The position numbers were made by a program, and so were the translations under genes. Under the pieces are notes generated by a model, which saw only the letters and a list, made by a program, of their open reading frames with translations, searched no databases and had not been told where the DNA came from. Of a stretch of 34,547 bases of DNA, positions 26,227-34,547 are shown piece after piece. Each line of letters starts with the position of its first letter. Position 1 is the stretch's first letter. Source of the DNA: Methylobacterium goesingense (GTDB taxonomy: Bacteria > Pseudomonadota > Alphaproteobacteria > Rhizobiales > Beijerinckiaceae); contig NZ_BPQL01000060.1 in the NCBI RefSeq assembly GCF_022179225.1, positions 1 to 34,547 on the forward strand. Reading direction: 5' to 3'.

Positions 26227-27894
26227 CTACCCCACCCGCCGCTTCAGCGGGGCGTCGAGGCCGCCGACGCGGAACCAGTGGTAGCCGTAGCGCTCCATCA
26301 TAAGGCAGTGGCGGCCGTCGGCATCGGCCTCGCAGCGGCGGCCGGTGAGGAGGTCGATGAGGACGCGGCCCTCCGGCCCTTCGAGTCCGGTCGCGAGTTC
26401 GATCTCCATCGGCGTGCCCGCGAGGTTGTGCACACAGAGCACGGAATTGCCCTCCCAGTCATAGCGGATCGCCAGGATCGCCGGCGAGGCCGTCTCGATC
26501 ACGGAAAAGTCGCCCCAGCCGATCTCCGGCACCTCCTTGCGGGTGCGGATGATGCTCTCCATCCAGTTGAGCAGCGAGCCGCGGTCGTGGCGCTGGGCCG
26601 CAACGTTGACGTGGTCGAAGCCGTAGGCGCCGCTTTCGATCACCGGCAGGGTCGGGGTCTCGCACTTGGTGAAGCCGCCCTGGGCCTCCCCGCTCCACTG
26701 CATCGTCGTGCGGGCGCATTCGCGCTCCTTCAGCGAGAGGTCGTCGCCCATGCCGATCTCGTCGCCGTAACGCAGCACCGGCGTGCCCGGCAGGGTGAAC
26801 ATCAGCGAATAGGCGATCTCGATGCGCTGCTGGTCGCCGCCGAGCATCGGGGCGAGGCGACGCCGGATGCCCCGGTCGTAGAGCTGCATCCCCTTCTCGG
26901 GGCCGAAGGCCGAAAACACCGCCTGGCGCTGGGTCTCGGTGAGGCGTCCGAGGTCGAGCTCGTCGTGGTTGCGCAGGAACACCGCCCACTGGGCCGAATC
27001 CGGCCGGTTCCAGGTCTTGCGCATGGCCTTGGCGAGAGGGCGTCCATCGCCCGCCGCGAGGCCGTAGAAAAGGGCTTGGTTGACCTGGAAGTTGAAGAGC
27101 ATGTGGAGCCGATCGGCGTCGTCGCCGAAATAGTCGAGGTCCTTCTTGGGCAGGATGTTGGCCTCGCCCAGGATGATGGCGTCGCCCTGGCGCCACTGCA
27201 GGAACTCGCGAAAGTCCCGCAGCATGTCGAACTGCTCGTCGGGCTCGCCCGTGACCTCCGGCCCCTTTTTGGCGATGACGAAGGGCACCGCGTCCATGCG
27301 GAAGCCCGAGACGCCGAGCTGGATCCAGAAGCCCATGATCTTCTGGATCTCGGCCCGCACCGCCGGATGGGCGGTGTTCAGGTCGGGCTGGAACGGCATG
27401 AAGCGGTGGAAGTAGTAGGCCCCCGCCTTGGCGTCCCGGGTCCAGGTGGTGGTCTGCACGCCGGGGAACACCATGCCCTCGTCGGCGTGCGGCGGCTTTG
27501 TCTTCGACCAGACGTACCAGTCCCGGTAGGGCGAATCCGGGTCCGAGCGCGCGGATTGGAACCAGGGATGTTGGTCCGAGGTATGGTTGACCACGAGGTC
27601 GATCAGGACGCGCAGGCCCCGCTGCTTGGCCGCATGGGTGAAGGCGACGAAGTCGCCGAGCGATCCGTAATCCGGGTCGACCCCGTAATAGTCCGTGATG
27701 TCGTAGCCGCCGTCGCGCTTGGGCGAGGGCTGGAACGGCATCAGCCAGATCGCCGTGATGCCGATTCCCTGCAGGTAGTCGAGCCGTCGCTCCAGACCGG
27801 CGAAGTCGCCGATGCCGTCGCCGTTGCCATCGAGAAAGGTCCGGACCGACAGGCAGTAGACGACGGCGTTCTTGTACCAGAGGTCCTTGATCAT
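26227..27894 (-). CDS. GH13 alpha-amylase family enzyme, trehalose synthase-like
   Basis: Starting at the ATG at 27892-27894, the 555-residue enzyme has a (beta/alpha)8 GH13 barrel with all catalytic residues: nucleophile D201 (GFRMDAVPF), acid/base E244 (ILGEANI) and D311 (LRNHDELD). The sequence follows trehalose synthase (GH13 subfamily 16) closely, with WYKNAVVYCLSVRTF, NGDGIGDFAGL, LVVNHTSDQHPWFQ, RRRLAPML and GDEIGMGD. Such enzymes interconvert maltose and trehalose by intramolecular rearrangement. There is no fused maltokinase domain and no signal peptide, so it is cytoplasmic. Another GH13 hydrolase activity cannot be excluded. The frame stays open far upstream, but that is antisense shadow of the PBP gene. 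It is divergent from that gene across a 204-base gap. Confidence 0.88.
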   Translation of the reverse strand: MIKDLWYKNAVVYCLSVRTFLDGNGDGIGDFAGLERRLDYLQGIGITAIWLMPFQPSPKRDGGYDITDYYGVDPDYGSLGDFVAFTHAAKQRGLRVLIDLVVNHTSDQHPWFQSARSDPDSPYRDWYVWSKTKPPHADEGMVFPGVQTTTWTRDAKAGAYYFHRFMPFQPDLNTAHPAVRAEIQKIMGFWIQLGVSGFRMDAVPFVIAKKGPEVTGEPDEQFDMLRDFREFLQWRQGDAIILGEANILPKKDLDYFGDDADRLHMLFNFQVNQALFYGLAAGDGRPLAKAMRKTWNRPDSAQWAVFLRNHDELDLGRLTETQRQAVFSAFGPEKGMQLYDRGIRRRLAPMLGGDQQRIEIAYSLMFTLPGTPVLRYGDEIGMGDDLSLKERECARTTMQWSGEAQGGFTKCETPTLPVIESGAYGFDHVNVAAQRHDRGSLLNWMESIIRTRKEVPEIGWGDFSVIETASPAILAIRYDWEGNSVLCVHNLAGTPMEIELATGLEGPEGRVLIDLLTGRRCEADADGRHCLMMERYGYHWFRVGGLDAPLKRRVG

Positions 27895-28098
27895 GCGGGC
27901 GTCTCCGGAGGCGGCCGCCCCGGGCCATAACGCGGGCCCGCGAGAAAGCGTTGCCGCTGGCGCACGCCCCAAGCGTGGCCGCATCGTCCTTAAATCAGCC
28001 GCCTTGTGCAGCGCATCTGCCACGCTCCGGCACGCGGTCTCGGCTATGACCGTGCGGCCCCTCCGCGCCACGACCCTTCCTCCGGTATCCCGGCTCGC

Positions 28099-31000
28099 AT
28101 GAACATCATCCTGATCAAGCTGTTCGCCACGGCGCTGACGCTCAGCCAGGTCACGACGCGGCCGGACGCGGTGAAGACGCAGTTCGATCCGGTGGCGGAC
28201 CGATCCCAGGTCGTTCAGATCCTGCGCGACGGCTGCGCCCACATGCGCAAGGCCTTCGACATCGAGGACATCAACCTCGACGAGTTGATCTCGACCGCCA
28301 TGGAGGATCCGAGCGCGGTGGCGGGCGCCAGCGCCCCCAAGATCCTGCACGGCCTCGACATCGGCGAGTTGAACATCAGCTACCGGCAGTTCTGCAAGGG
28401 CGAGAACCCGAAGGACTCGCCCTTCGACCCGGGCGAGGTCATCGCGTTCTACAACAAGGCGGTGGCCGACCTGCCCTCGGCCGAGGCCCTGAGGGACCGC
28501 AAGCTCCCCGGCGCCAGCCTCATCCTCGACGGCGCGGGCAAGCGCTACGCCGAGGCCTTCGAGTCCAATGGCCGGCGCCTCAGCGTGCCCATCGCCGAGG
28601 TTCCGGCGATGGTCCAGAAGGCCTTCGTGGCGGCCGAGGACAAGCGCTTCGAGACCCACAAGGGCATCGACGAGCGCGGCGTCATCCGCGCCTTCATCGG
28701 CAACCTCGCCTCCCCGGGCCGGCCGGCGGGCGGCTCCACCATCACCCAGCAGGTGGTCAAGAACCTCTCGGTGGGCGACGACGTCACCTACGAGCGCAAG
28801 ATCCGCGAGATGATCGTGGCCTCCCGGCTGGAGCACATCCTGCCGAAGGCCGGTATCCTCGAACTCTACCTCAACGGCATCTATCTCGGCCGCGGCGCCT
28901 ACGGCATCGAGATGGCGGCGCGCAGCTACTTCGGCAAATCGGTGGGCCAGCTCACCGTGCCGGAGGCGGCGCTGCTGGCCGGCATGCCCAAGGGCCCGAA
29001 CTTCTATAGCCCCGACAAGTACCCCGACCGGGCGCGCGAGCGCCGGGCCTACGTGCTGGCGCGCATGAAGGAGGAGGGCGTGATCACGGAGGCGCAACTC
29101 GGCGAGGCGGCCAACGCGCCGCTGGGCCTCAAGCCCCTCGACGCGACCCGGCGGGATGCCGGCTTCTACTTCGTCGACCACCTGGCCCGGGAGGTGCGCA
29201 CCTTCGCGGGCGTCGAATCCCTCACCGCCGCCAGCCACGTGGTGCGCTCCACGATCAATGCCGGCCTGCAGACCGCCACCGAGACGGCCCTGCAGGAGGG
29301 GCTCGCCGGGTATGAGCGCGCCACCGGCCGCGCCCGCTACGAGGGGCCGGAACTCAACATCGCCGACGCGGTGCGCAAGCTCGAAGGCGCGGCTCCGGCC
29401 GTCGAGGCCTCGCCGCTGGGTGTGCCGCTCCTCGTGGGCGACGCACCGAAGCCCGTCCCGGCCCCGAAGACGAAGGCCGAGCGCAAGGCCGCGGCGGCCG
29501 CCGAGAAAGCGGCGCCCAAGGTCGAGCGCCCGAAGCCGGCGTGGCAGCGGGCGCTGGAGACCGCGCGGCCCGTGCTCTACGACGTGCATTGGCCGCTCGC
29601 GGTGGTGCTGGATGCGGGGCGCGGCGGCACCGCCAAAATCGGCCTCGCCGACGGCCGCACCGCCAGCCTGGAACCCGGGCCGGCCCGAGGCAAGCTCCAG
29701 CCCTACGACGTGGTGCGGGTGAAGCTGCGCGACCCGAACGCGCGCAATCCGCGCGCCGACCTGCGCGTGCGACCGAGCGTCCAGGGCGCCGCCCTGGTGC
29801 TGGAGAACCGCACGGGCCGCATCCTCGCCATGGCGGGCGGCTTCTCCTACCCGCTGAGCCAGCTCAACCGCGTCACCCAGACAGTGCGCCAGCCGGGCTC
29901 GACCCTGAAGCCGCTGACCTACCTCGCCGCCCTCACCGCCGGGCTCCAGCCCAATACCCTGGTGATGGATTCCGCCATCACCCTGCCGCCCATCGGCGGG
30001 GTCGGCGATTCCTGGTCGCCGAAGAACTATGACGGCGGCGGCGCCGGGGCCACGACCCTGCGCCGGGGCCTCGAATTCTCGAAGAACCTCGTCACCGCCC
30101 GCCTGCTCCAGGGCGGGATCAGCGACACGGCGCCGGCCAGCCTGCAGAAGGTCTGCGACCTCGCCCTGGAGGCCCAGATCTACGCCGAGTGCGAGCGCTA
30201 CTATCCCTTCGTGCTCGGCGCGCAACCGGTGCGGATGGTGGATCTCGCGGCCTTCTATGCGGCGGTGGCCAACGAGGGCGCCCGGCCCGCGCCCTACGCC
30301 CTCGAATCGATCGAGCGCGACGGCAAGGCCCTCTACACCCGCGCGGCGCGGGCGCCGACCCGCATCGGCTCGGCCGACCGGGTGGCGTTCTACCAGTTGA
30401 AGACCATGCTGCAGGGCGTGACCAACCACGGCACGGCCGCCGCGCTCGCCCGGTTCTCGTCGTCGATCGCGGGCAAGACCGGCACCTCCGAGAACGAGAA
30501 CGACGCCTGGTTCGCCGGCTTCACCAACGAGATCACCATCGTGGTCTGGGTCGGCTACGACAATGCCGACGGCACCCGCCGGACCCTCGGGCGCGGACAG
30601 ACCGGCGGCCACCTCGCCGTGCCCATCGCGGGTACCATCTTGCAGGCGGCCTGGGCCAACGGGGTGCCGCGCACGCCCCTCGCGCCACCCACCCCGGAGG
30701 CGCGCCAGTTCCTTGCCGATGCGAGCATCGACCCGCGCAGCGGCGAGCGCGTCGAGGGCGGCGGCTTCCAGGAGCATTTCCGGATCAAGGACGGCCGCAT
30801 GGCCGACACCCAGTACAAGCTGCTGCCCCGCGAGACCCGGACCGCCATGCGGCCCGATCCCGAGGACGGCGACCTCGGCGCCGACCCGGATTCGCCCGAC
30901 GTCGCGGGCGGGGCCTACGGGGGACTGTCCGGGGATCGCCGCGCCGGGCCCGATTCCGACCTCCTCGACCCGTTCGGCGAGCGCCGCAGCCGCCGGGCGC

Positions 31001-31125
31001 AGGGCGAGACCTACCAGCCCTGGCCCGGCACCCAGCGCTCGCCCTTCGGCGACGAGGAGGAGGTTCGCCCCCGCCCGCGCCGCCGCGATCCCGACTACCT
31101 GTTCGGTGACGACCCGCCCTACTGA
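28099..31125 (+). CDS. Class A penicillin-binding protein (PBP1, glycosyltransferase plus transpeptidase)
   Basis: From the ATG at 28099 the protein has 1008 residues. The GT51 domain has the catalytic E180 in AAEDKRFETHKGID, GGSTITQQVVKNL and ELYLNGIYLGRGAYGI. The transpeptidase domain has the active serine S601 in GSTLKP (K604), the SKN motif and K793 in KTGTSENENDAW. It polymerises and cross-links peptidoglycan at the inner membrane. It is longer than many PBP1A proteins. An Ala/Lys-rich linker (PAPKTKAERKAAAAAEKAAP) lies between the domains, and a charged Pro/Arg/Asp-rich tail of about 110 residues ends the protein. The N-terminal hydrophobic segment is short (MNIILIKLFATALTLS) and may be an anchor or signal. 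The ATG was chosen because the upstream part of the frame reads as noise. Confidence 0.93.
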   Translation: MNIILIKLFATALTLSQVTTRPDAVKTQFDPVADRSQVVQILRDGCAHMRKAFDIEDINLDELISTAMEDPSAVAGASAPKILHGLDIGELNISYRQFCKGENPKDSPFDPGEVIAFYNKAVADLPSAEALRDRKLPGASLILDGAGKRYAEAFESNGRRLSVPIAEVPAMVQKAFVAAEDKRFETHKGIDERGVIRAFIGNLASPGRPAGGSTITQQVVKNLSVGDDVTYERKIREMIVASRLEHILPKAGILELYLNGIYLGRGAYGIEMAARSYFGKSVGQLTVPEAALLAGMPKGPNFYSPDKYPDRARERRAYVLARMKEEGVITEAQLGEAANAPLGLKPLDATRRDAGFYFVDHLAREVRTFAGVESLTAASHVVRSTINAGLQTATETALQEGLAGYERATGRARYEGPELNIADAVRKLEGAAPAVEASPLGVPLLVGDAPKPVPAPKTKAERKAAAAAEKAAPKVERPKPAWQRALETARPVLYDVHWPLAVVLDAGRGGTAKIGLADGRTASLEPGPARGKLQPYDVVRVKLRDPNARNPRADLRVRPSVQGAALVLENRTGRILAMAGGFSYPLSQLNRVTQTVRQPGSTLKPLTYLAALTAGLQPNTLVMDSAITLPPIGGVGDSWSPKNYDGGGAGATTLRRGLEFSKNLVTARLLQGGISDTAPASLQKVCDLALEAQIYAECERYYPFVLGAQPVRMVDLAAFYAAVANEGARPAPYALESIERDGKALYTRAARAPTRIGSADRVAFYQLKTMLQGVTNHGTAAALARFSSSIAGKTGTSENENDAWFAGFTNEITIVVWVGYDNADGTRRTLGRGQTGGHLAVPIAGTILQAAWANGVPRTPLAPPTPEARQFLADASIDPRSGERVEGGGFQEHFRIKDGRMADTQYKLLPRETRTAMRPDPEDGDLGADPDSPDVAGGAYGGLSGDRRAGPDSDLLDPFGERRSRRAQGETYQPWPGTQRSPFGDEEEVRPRPRRRDPDYLFGDDPPY

Positions 31126-31168
31126 GCCGCAGCGCCGCCACCCCCTTCCCGATCTCCGAGGCCCCGAC

Positions 31169-32242
31169 GTGCACAGCCAAGTTTCGGCAACCCTCCTCCT
31201 TGCCCTGGCCCTGACGGCGCAGGGCGGGTTCCGCACCGCCCTCGCCCAGGAGGGCATGAAGCAGCAGCCGCCTACGAACCCCGCCGTCTCGGAGCGGATC
31301 AAGGACGTGCCCGCCATCGAGGCGGCGAGCGTGGCGGGCCTGAAGCCCGGCACGATCCTGTTCACCGATCACCGCGACGATCCGGCCAAGCCCGAGAGCG
31401 GCCTCGTGCCGTATCTCGACTGGGGCAAGCTCCGCCCCGGCGAGCGCGCGGCGCTGGCGCCCCACCCGGCCTACGCCGAGCCCGACTACGTGCAGACCCT
31501 GAACGGAGTCGCCAAGCGCCGGCACGAGACCCTCAAGGTCTACGTGGCGCAGGGGCGCTTCGTGGTGGCCAAGGCCCCGGAGCGCATCGATCTTGCCGCC
31601 TACGCCACCCTCGGCTTCGTGTCCAAGATGGACCCGGTGATCAAGCACAAGGCGCTCAACCCCGCCGATGCGACGCCGAACAAGGACCCGGCCGCCGCCT
31701 TCGCCAAACGGCCGGACCGGCCCTGGTGCGAGGCCGGCACCACCTGCATCGAATCGCGCTACGACCTCGAGGGCAAGCTGCCGCTCGGCGTGAAGCTCGC
31801 CAACCGTCTGGAGGACGGGGCCACCAAGAAAATCGCCGAGTTCGTCGCGTTCCAGAGCGAGTTGCGTACCCTGCCCCCGGCGGAGATCGCCGCGCTCGGC
31901 AACCTCACGAAGATCGACACCCCGGTGAGCGGCGGGCTGGAGCAGACCATCTTCTGGGTCAACCAGATCCTGCGCTTCGGCAAGTTCCTGGCGGTGTTCC
32001 AGCCCATGCCGGGCGATCCGACCAAGACCGTGGTGACCACCTACATGGCGCTCGCGATCAAGGCCGACGTCCTCGACCGCAAGCAGGAATACGCCCGCGT
32101 GCCGGTACTCAAGAACCTGCTCCCCGCCCAGGTGCTGATGGGCAACTCGTCCTTCAACACCGGCACCTCGATCAGCGCCGGCCTGCCGACCTACGCCCGC
32201 AACCGGATGATCGCCTTCGCGGACGCGCTGGCGAAGAACTGA
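31169..32242 (+). CDS. Exported protein of unknown function
   Basis: The start is a GTG at 31169, preceded by a CGAGG-like site. It gives 357 residues beginning with a clear signal peptide (LLLALALTAQ, cleavage after ALA before QEG). The mature protein is mixed alpha/beta, with VYVAQGRFVVAKAPERID, a two-cysteine segment RPWCEAGTTCIESRYDLEGK that could form a disulfide, and a C-terminal part with TTYMALAIKADVLD. I do not recognise the family. It follows the PBP gene by 43 bases on the same strand, so co-transcription and a periplasmic role are plausible. The in-frame extension upstream of the GTG overlaps the PBP gene and was rejected. Confidence 0.8.
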   Translation: MHSQVSATLLLALALTAQGGFRTALAQEGMKQQPPTNPAVSERIKDVPAIEAASVAGLKPGTILFTDHRDDPAKPESGLVPYLDWGKLRPGERAALAPHPAYAEPDYVQTLNGVAKRRHETLKVYVAQGRFVVAKAPERIDLAAYATLGFVSKMDPVIKHKALNPADATPNKDPAAAFAKRPDRPWCEAGTTCIESRYDLEGKLPLGVKLANRLEDGATKKIAEFVAFQSELRTLPPAEIAALGNLTKIDTPVSGGLEQTIFWVNQILRFGKFLAVFQPMPGDPTKTVVTTYMALAIKADVLDRKQEYARVPVLKNLLPAQVLMGNSSFNTGTSISAGLPTYARNRMIAFADALAKN

Positions 32243-32316
32243 GCGGTGCACGGGAGGCGCTTGAGTATAACCTGAAGTTGATTGATCATCGTTCCGGTTG
32301 ATGCGGGGGGATGATC

Positions 32317-33123
32317 ATGGCGATCGTACGCGAAGACACGAAGGGCAAGATTCGAGACCTGCCGATCCACGGCACCTTGCGGGCGGTCCTGATCGAGGCC
32401 GCGGATGCGGCCGGCATCGACGTGGTGCGGGTGACCTCCGGCGGCCAATGTCCGAAGGGCACGTGTCGCAAACGCACGGGATCGACACGGCACGACAACG
32501 GCTTCGCGGCCGATCTCCAACTTCTCGTGGACGGGCGCCGGGCTCTCGATTTCACGAAGACGGGCGATCGGGACATCGTCGCCGCCTTCGTGACGGCGGC
32601 GGCCGCCAATGGGGCGACCGGCATCGGTGCGGCGGTCGACTATATGGGACCGACGACGCTTCATGTGGGCTTCGGCACTTCGCCGCGGGACACGTCCCGA
32701 TTGGTCTGGGGTGCCGGCGGCGCCGCCGCCACCGCCCCGGGTTGGCTCAGGAAGGCGGCCCAGAAGGGTTGGCAGACGTCTCCGAGCGCCGTGTCGCGCG
32801 TCGCCTCGACCTCCGCCGTCTCGGGGACCGAACAGTATCGCGTGATCGCGCGCGGGGGCCTCAAGCTCCGGGGAGGGCCGGGCCTCGACTTTCCGATTCT
32901 TTCCGCGATCGATACCGGAACGGTGCTGACCGTGCTGGCCTTTGAGGGGCGCCTGAACGATTGGGCACGCGTCGATATCGAGGGAGACGGCTTCGTCGAT
33001 GGGCACGTCCACCGGGCCTTCATCGCGCCGCTGAGTGCCTCGTCCGCGACGAACGACGATCTGAACGACGAGGATGCCGATCCGAGCGAGGCTGCCCCGG
33101 AGCCGGACGCGGACGAGGCCTGA
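32317..33123 (+). CDS. M15-like peptidase domain plus bacterial SH3 domain protein
   Basis: The 268-residue protein starts at the second ATG (32317), which has GGGGGG at the right distance; the ATG at 32311 lies directly on that run. The N-terminal part has TRHDNGFAADLQL, matching the SxHxxGxAxD zinc motif of M15 D,D-carboxypeptidases and endolysins (His and Asp seven apart), and TLHVGFG supplying a third ligand. The C-terminal part (about 175-235, with LKLRGGPGLDFPILSAIDTGTVLTVL and WARVDI) is a bacterial SH3 domain, which often binds cell wall. The end is an acidic tail. No signal peptide is visible, so it would need a phage-like or other release route. It could be a wall-cleaving enzyme; activity is inference. 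Confidence 0.75.
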   Translation: MAIVREDTKGKIRDLPIHGTLRAVLIEAADAAGIDVVRVTSGGQCPKGTCRKRTGSTRHDNGFAADLQLLVDGRRALDFTKTGDRDIVAAFVTAAAANGATGIGAAVDYMGPTTLHVGFGTSPRDTSRLVWGAGGAAATAPGWLRKAAQKGWQTSPSAVSRVASTSAVSGTEQYRVIARGGLKLRGGPGLDFPILSAIDTGTVLTVLAFEGRLNDWARVDIEGDGFVDGHVHRAFIAPLSASSATNDDLNDEDADPSEAAPEPDADEA

Positions 33124-33205
33124 CGGGACGGCTTCCGGCCCCCGCCACCGCAGGCGTGATGCCGCGGCGGTGCGGGCCGGGCGCCTCGGGGCGCTCGGTC
33201 CGCCT

Positions 33206-33421
33206 TCAGTTCCCGCGGTTCACGATCGAAGGCATCGAGGGCTGGGTGTACTGGCGGTTCACGTCGCGGCGGGTCTGGGTGCCGTTGGTGTCGTTGGAGC
33301 GGCGGTAGTTGCTGGTGTCGAAGGCGTCGGAAACGCCGCTGCGACCGCTCGGGCTGTCGCTGTTGCAGGCACAGAGGCCGCCCAGGAGGGCGGCGGCGAG
33401 GACGAGGGGGGCAAGGCGCAT
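33206..33421 (-). CDS. Small lipoprotein (71 aa)
   Basis: MRLAPLVLAAALLGG is a signal peptide that ends in the lipobox LCAC, with C19 as the lipid-modified residue. The mature part is about 50 polar residues rich in Ser, Asn, Arg and Thr, with no recognised domain. It lies alone on the minus strand between two plus-strand genes. It is a typical small outer-membrane or inner-membrane lipoprotein of unknown role. Confidence 0.75.
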   Translation of the reverse strand: MRLAPLVLAAALLGGLCACNSDSPSGRSGVSDAFDTSNYRRSNDTNGTQTRRDVNRQYTQPSMPSIVNRGN

Positions 33422-33646
33422 CGGCTGGTTTCCTGGTGTCGCGAGTGGACCCGTCGTGCTGCCGACGTCCCGCGCGCGTCAAGCGCAAGGCTAACGAATC
33501 GTCGCCGGTTCCTGGCGGAGTGATGTCACCGCGCCACGAATGCGCTCACCACCCTGGCAGGCAAGCGGCCTCCGGGGGCCGAAGATGTGGAATCCGACGG
33601 CCCGCAGGCTGGCGCTTTGGCGGCGAACACGCGACACATGGCGCCA

Positions 33647-33895
33647 ATGAGCAACGTAGTCCCCTTCCTTCGACGCCCCGCCGCCCCGGCGGTTGTGGTC
33701 ACCGACGTGGTGGCGGTCGCCGACGACCTCTTCGCGCTCCTGGAGCAGCTCGAGGCGGTAAGCGCCCGGGCCGCCGCGATGGGGCGTCCGGCCCGCGAGG
33801 TCGAGCGCACGGTCCAGAACCTCCTCGACGCGGTCACCGCCGTGGAGCGCGCCCTGGACTGCATCGGCGAGGGCGACGAGGCCGGGCAGGCGTGA
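33647..33895 (+). CDS. Small hypothetical protein (82 aa)
   Basis: The ATG at 33647 gives MSNVVPFLRRP, a natural-looking N-terminus, followed by a helical protein (ALLEQLEAVSARAAAMG, VERTVQNLLDAVTAVERAL) likely to form a short coiled coil. In-frame alternatives are ATG 33638 and GTG 33587, and no strong ribosome site decides between them. Codon use is like that of the neighbours. No family is recognised. Confidence 0.6.
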   Translation: MSNVVPFLRRPAAPAVVVTDVVAVADDLFALLEQLEAVSARAAAMGRPAREVERTVQNLLDAVTAVERALDCIGEGDEAGQA

Positions 33896-33996
33896 ACCTG
33901 GCCGGCGCGGGCCACGCGCGGCGCCGATGAAATCACCCGACGGATGACCTCCCCGAACGCCGGCATCCCATCAAAAGAACAGAATTGTCTCATGAA

Positions 33997-34012
33997 TGTC
34001 TACTTGTAGACA
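33997..34012. promoter_or_regulatory. Perfect palindrome upstream of the Crp/Fnr-like gene
   Basis: TGTCTAC-TT-GTAGACA has exact 7-base arms and lies about 45 bases before the GTG start at 34056, in a short AT-richer stretch. It may be an operator of the regulator itself or of another factor. It does not match the Crp or Fnr consensus. Confidence 0.45.
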
Positions 34013-34055
34013 GACGGCTACGCGGGCGATGCGCTAGAGGCCGGAGAGACAGACG

Positions 34056-34547
34056 GTGAACACGGCGCGCTCCATGGCTTCGGCCCAAGATTCCACGGAA
34101 GAGTCCACGGAAGACGCGACGCAAAATCCGGCTCGCGATTCGATGTCCTCTCAAGATCGGGATGTGGTCCCGGTCTCGATGTCGACCCGAAACACCGCCT
34201 CATCGCGAATCATTCCCGTTCCGGGCAACCTCCTCCTCGACGGCCTGCAGCCCGAGGACCGGGCGCTGCTCGATCCCCACCTCGACTATGTCATCTGCGA
34301 GCGCGGCGAGACCCTGTTCGAGGTCGGCGCCTCCGTTCGGACGATCGCCTTTCCGTGCGATCAGACGGTGGTCAGCCTGATGGTGGTCATGCGCGACGGG
34401 CGCGGCGCCGAGACCGCCACCGTCGGGCGGGAGGGCGCCGTCGGGGGCATCGTCAGCAGCGGTTTCCTGCCGGCCTCGACCCAGGCGTCGGTGCAGCTCG
34501 GCGGTCCCCTCCTGCGCCTGGACGCACACCGCCTGCAGGAGGCCAAG
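34056..34547 (+). CDS. Crp/Fnr family transcriptional regulator, N-terminal part
   Basis: The frame is open from the TAG at 34035-34037 to the window end, giving 164 codons. The GTG at 34056 has GGAGAG at 34043-34048; ATGs at 34143 and 34179 are alternatives and would drop a Ser/Thr/Glu-rich leader that contains a 12-base tandem duplication (34092-34115). From about residue 58 the sequence LLDGLQPEDRALLDPHL, ERGETLFEVGASV and TATVGREGAVGG is the cyclic-nucleotide-binding-like sensor domain of the Crp/Fnr family. The helix-turn-helix lies outside the window. The visible part has no Fnr-type cysteine cluster, so an oxygen-sensing Fnr is unlikely. Confidence 0.82.
   Translation, partial: MNTARSMASAQDSTEESTEDATQNPARDSMSSQDRDVVPVSMSTRNTASSRIIPVPGNLLLDGLQPEDRALLDPHLDYVICERGETLFEVGASVRTIAFPCDQTVVSLMVVMRDGRGAETATVGREGAVGGIVSSGFLPASTQASVQLGGPLLRLDAHRLQEAK

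Noticed and set aside
27895..31365. Upstream extension of the GH13 gene's frame
   Set aside because: The frame stays open to 31365 but only as antisense of the PBP gene. The real enzyme begins at the ATG 27892-27894, right where the conserved GH13 N-terminus starts.

Overview
The window is GC-rich, and the translated housekeeping genes (gyrB, an AarF/UbiB kinase, a class A PBP, a GH13 enzyme) read as alphaproteobacterial. My inference is a member of the Methylobacteriaceae (Methylobacterium/Methylorubrum) or a close relative. No rRNA, tRNA, CRISPR array or intact insertion sequence was recognised.

Region by region. (1) 1-1385, minus strand: a small multidrug-resistance pump, a TetR repressor and the start of an RND-type adaptor lipoprotein form one apparent operon. 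A palindromic operator sits between the -35 and -10 of its promoter. (2) 1386-2917: a poorly conserved stretch with two doubtful small ORFs and one strong hairpin. (3) 2918-17594, plus strand: the most striking part, a type I secretion locus. It encodes a 2904-residue RTX protein with two complete animal-type heme peroxidase domains, a PrtD-type ABC permease/ATPase, a second RTX protein with an N-terminal hydrophobic segment, and an HlyD/PrtE-type adaptor. No TolC-like outer-membrane gene is present. (4) 17749-20126: a signalling cassette of a methanogen-output-domain-like protein with four cysteines, a PAS histidine kinase and a NarL/FixJ response regulator, with overlapping reading frames. 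(5) 20127-21069: a 0.9-kb gene-poor, locally AT-rich stretch with two inverted repeats and a possible gene remnant. (6) 21070-33895: mostly housekeeping genes. These are gyrB and a glyoxalase II-like hydrolase (minus), the UbiB-family kinase (plus), a GH13 trehalose synthase-like enzyme (minus), a class A penicillin-binding protein and an exported protein of unknown function (plus), an M15-like plus SH3 protein, a small lipoprotein and a small hypothetical protein. (7) 34056 to the end: the start of a Crp/Fnr-type regulator.

How it fits together. The peroxidase carries its own C-terminal type I secretion signal and lies just upstream of the ABC transporter and adaptor, so it is very probably exported to the cell surface or medium and folds on external calcium. 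Its architecture (animal heme peroxidase heads plus RTX arrays) is that of the Mn(II)-oxidizing peroxidases of the MopA type known from Aurantimonas and Erythrobacter. The second RTX protein is translationally coupled to the ABC gene and may be a membrane-held partner or a second substrate. The adjacent sensor cassette may control the locus; this rests on position only.
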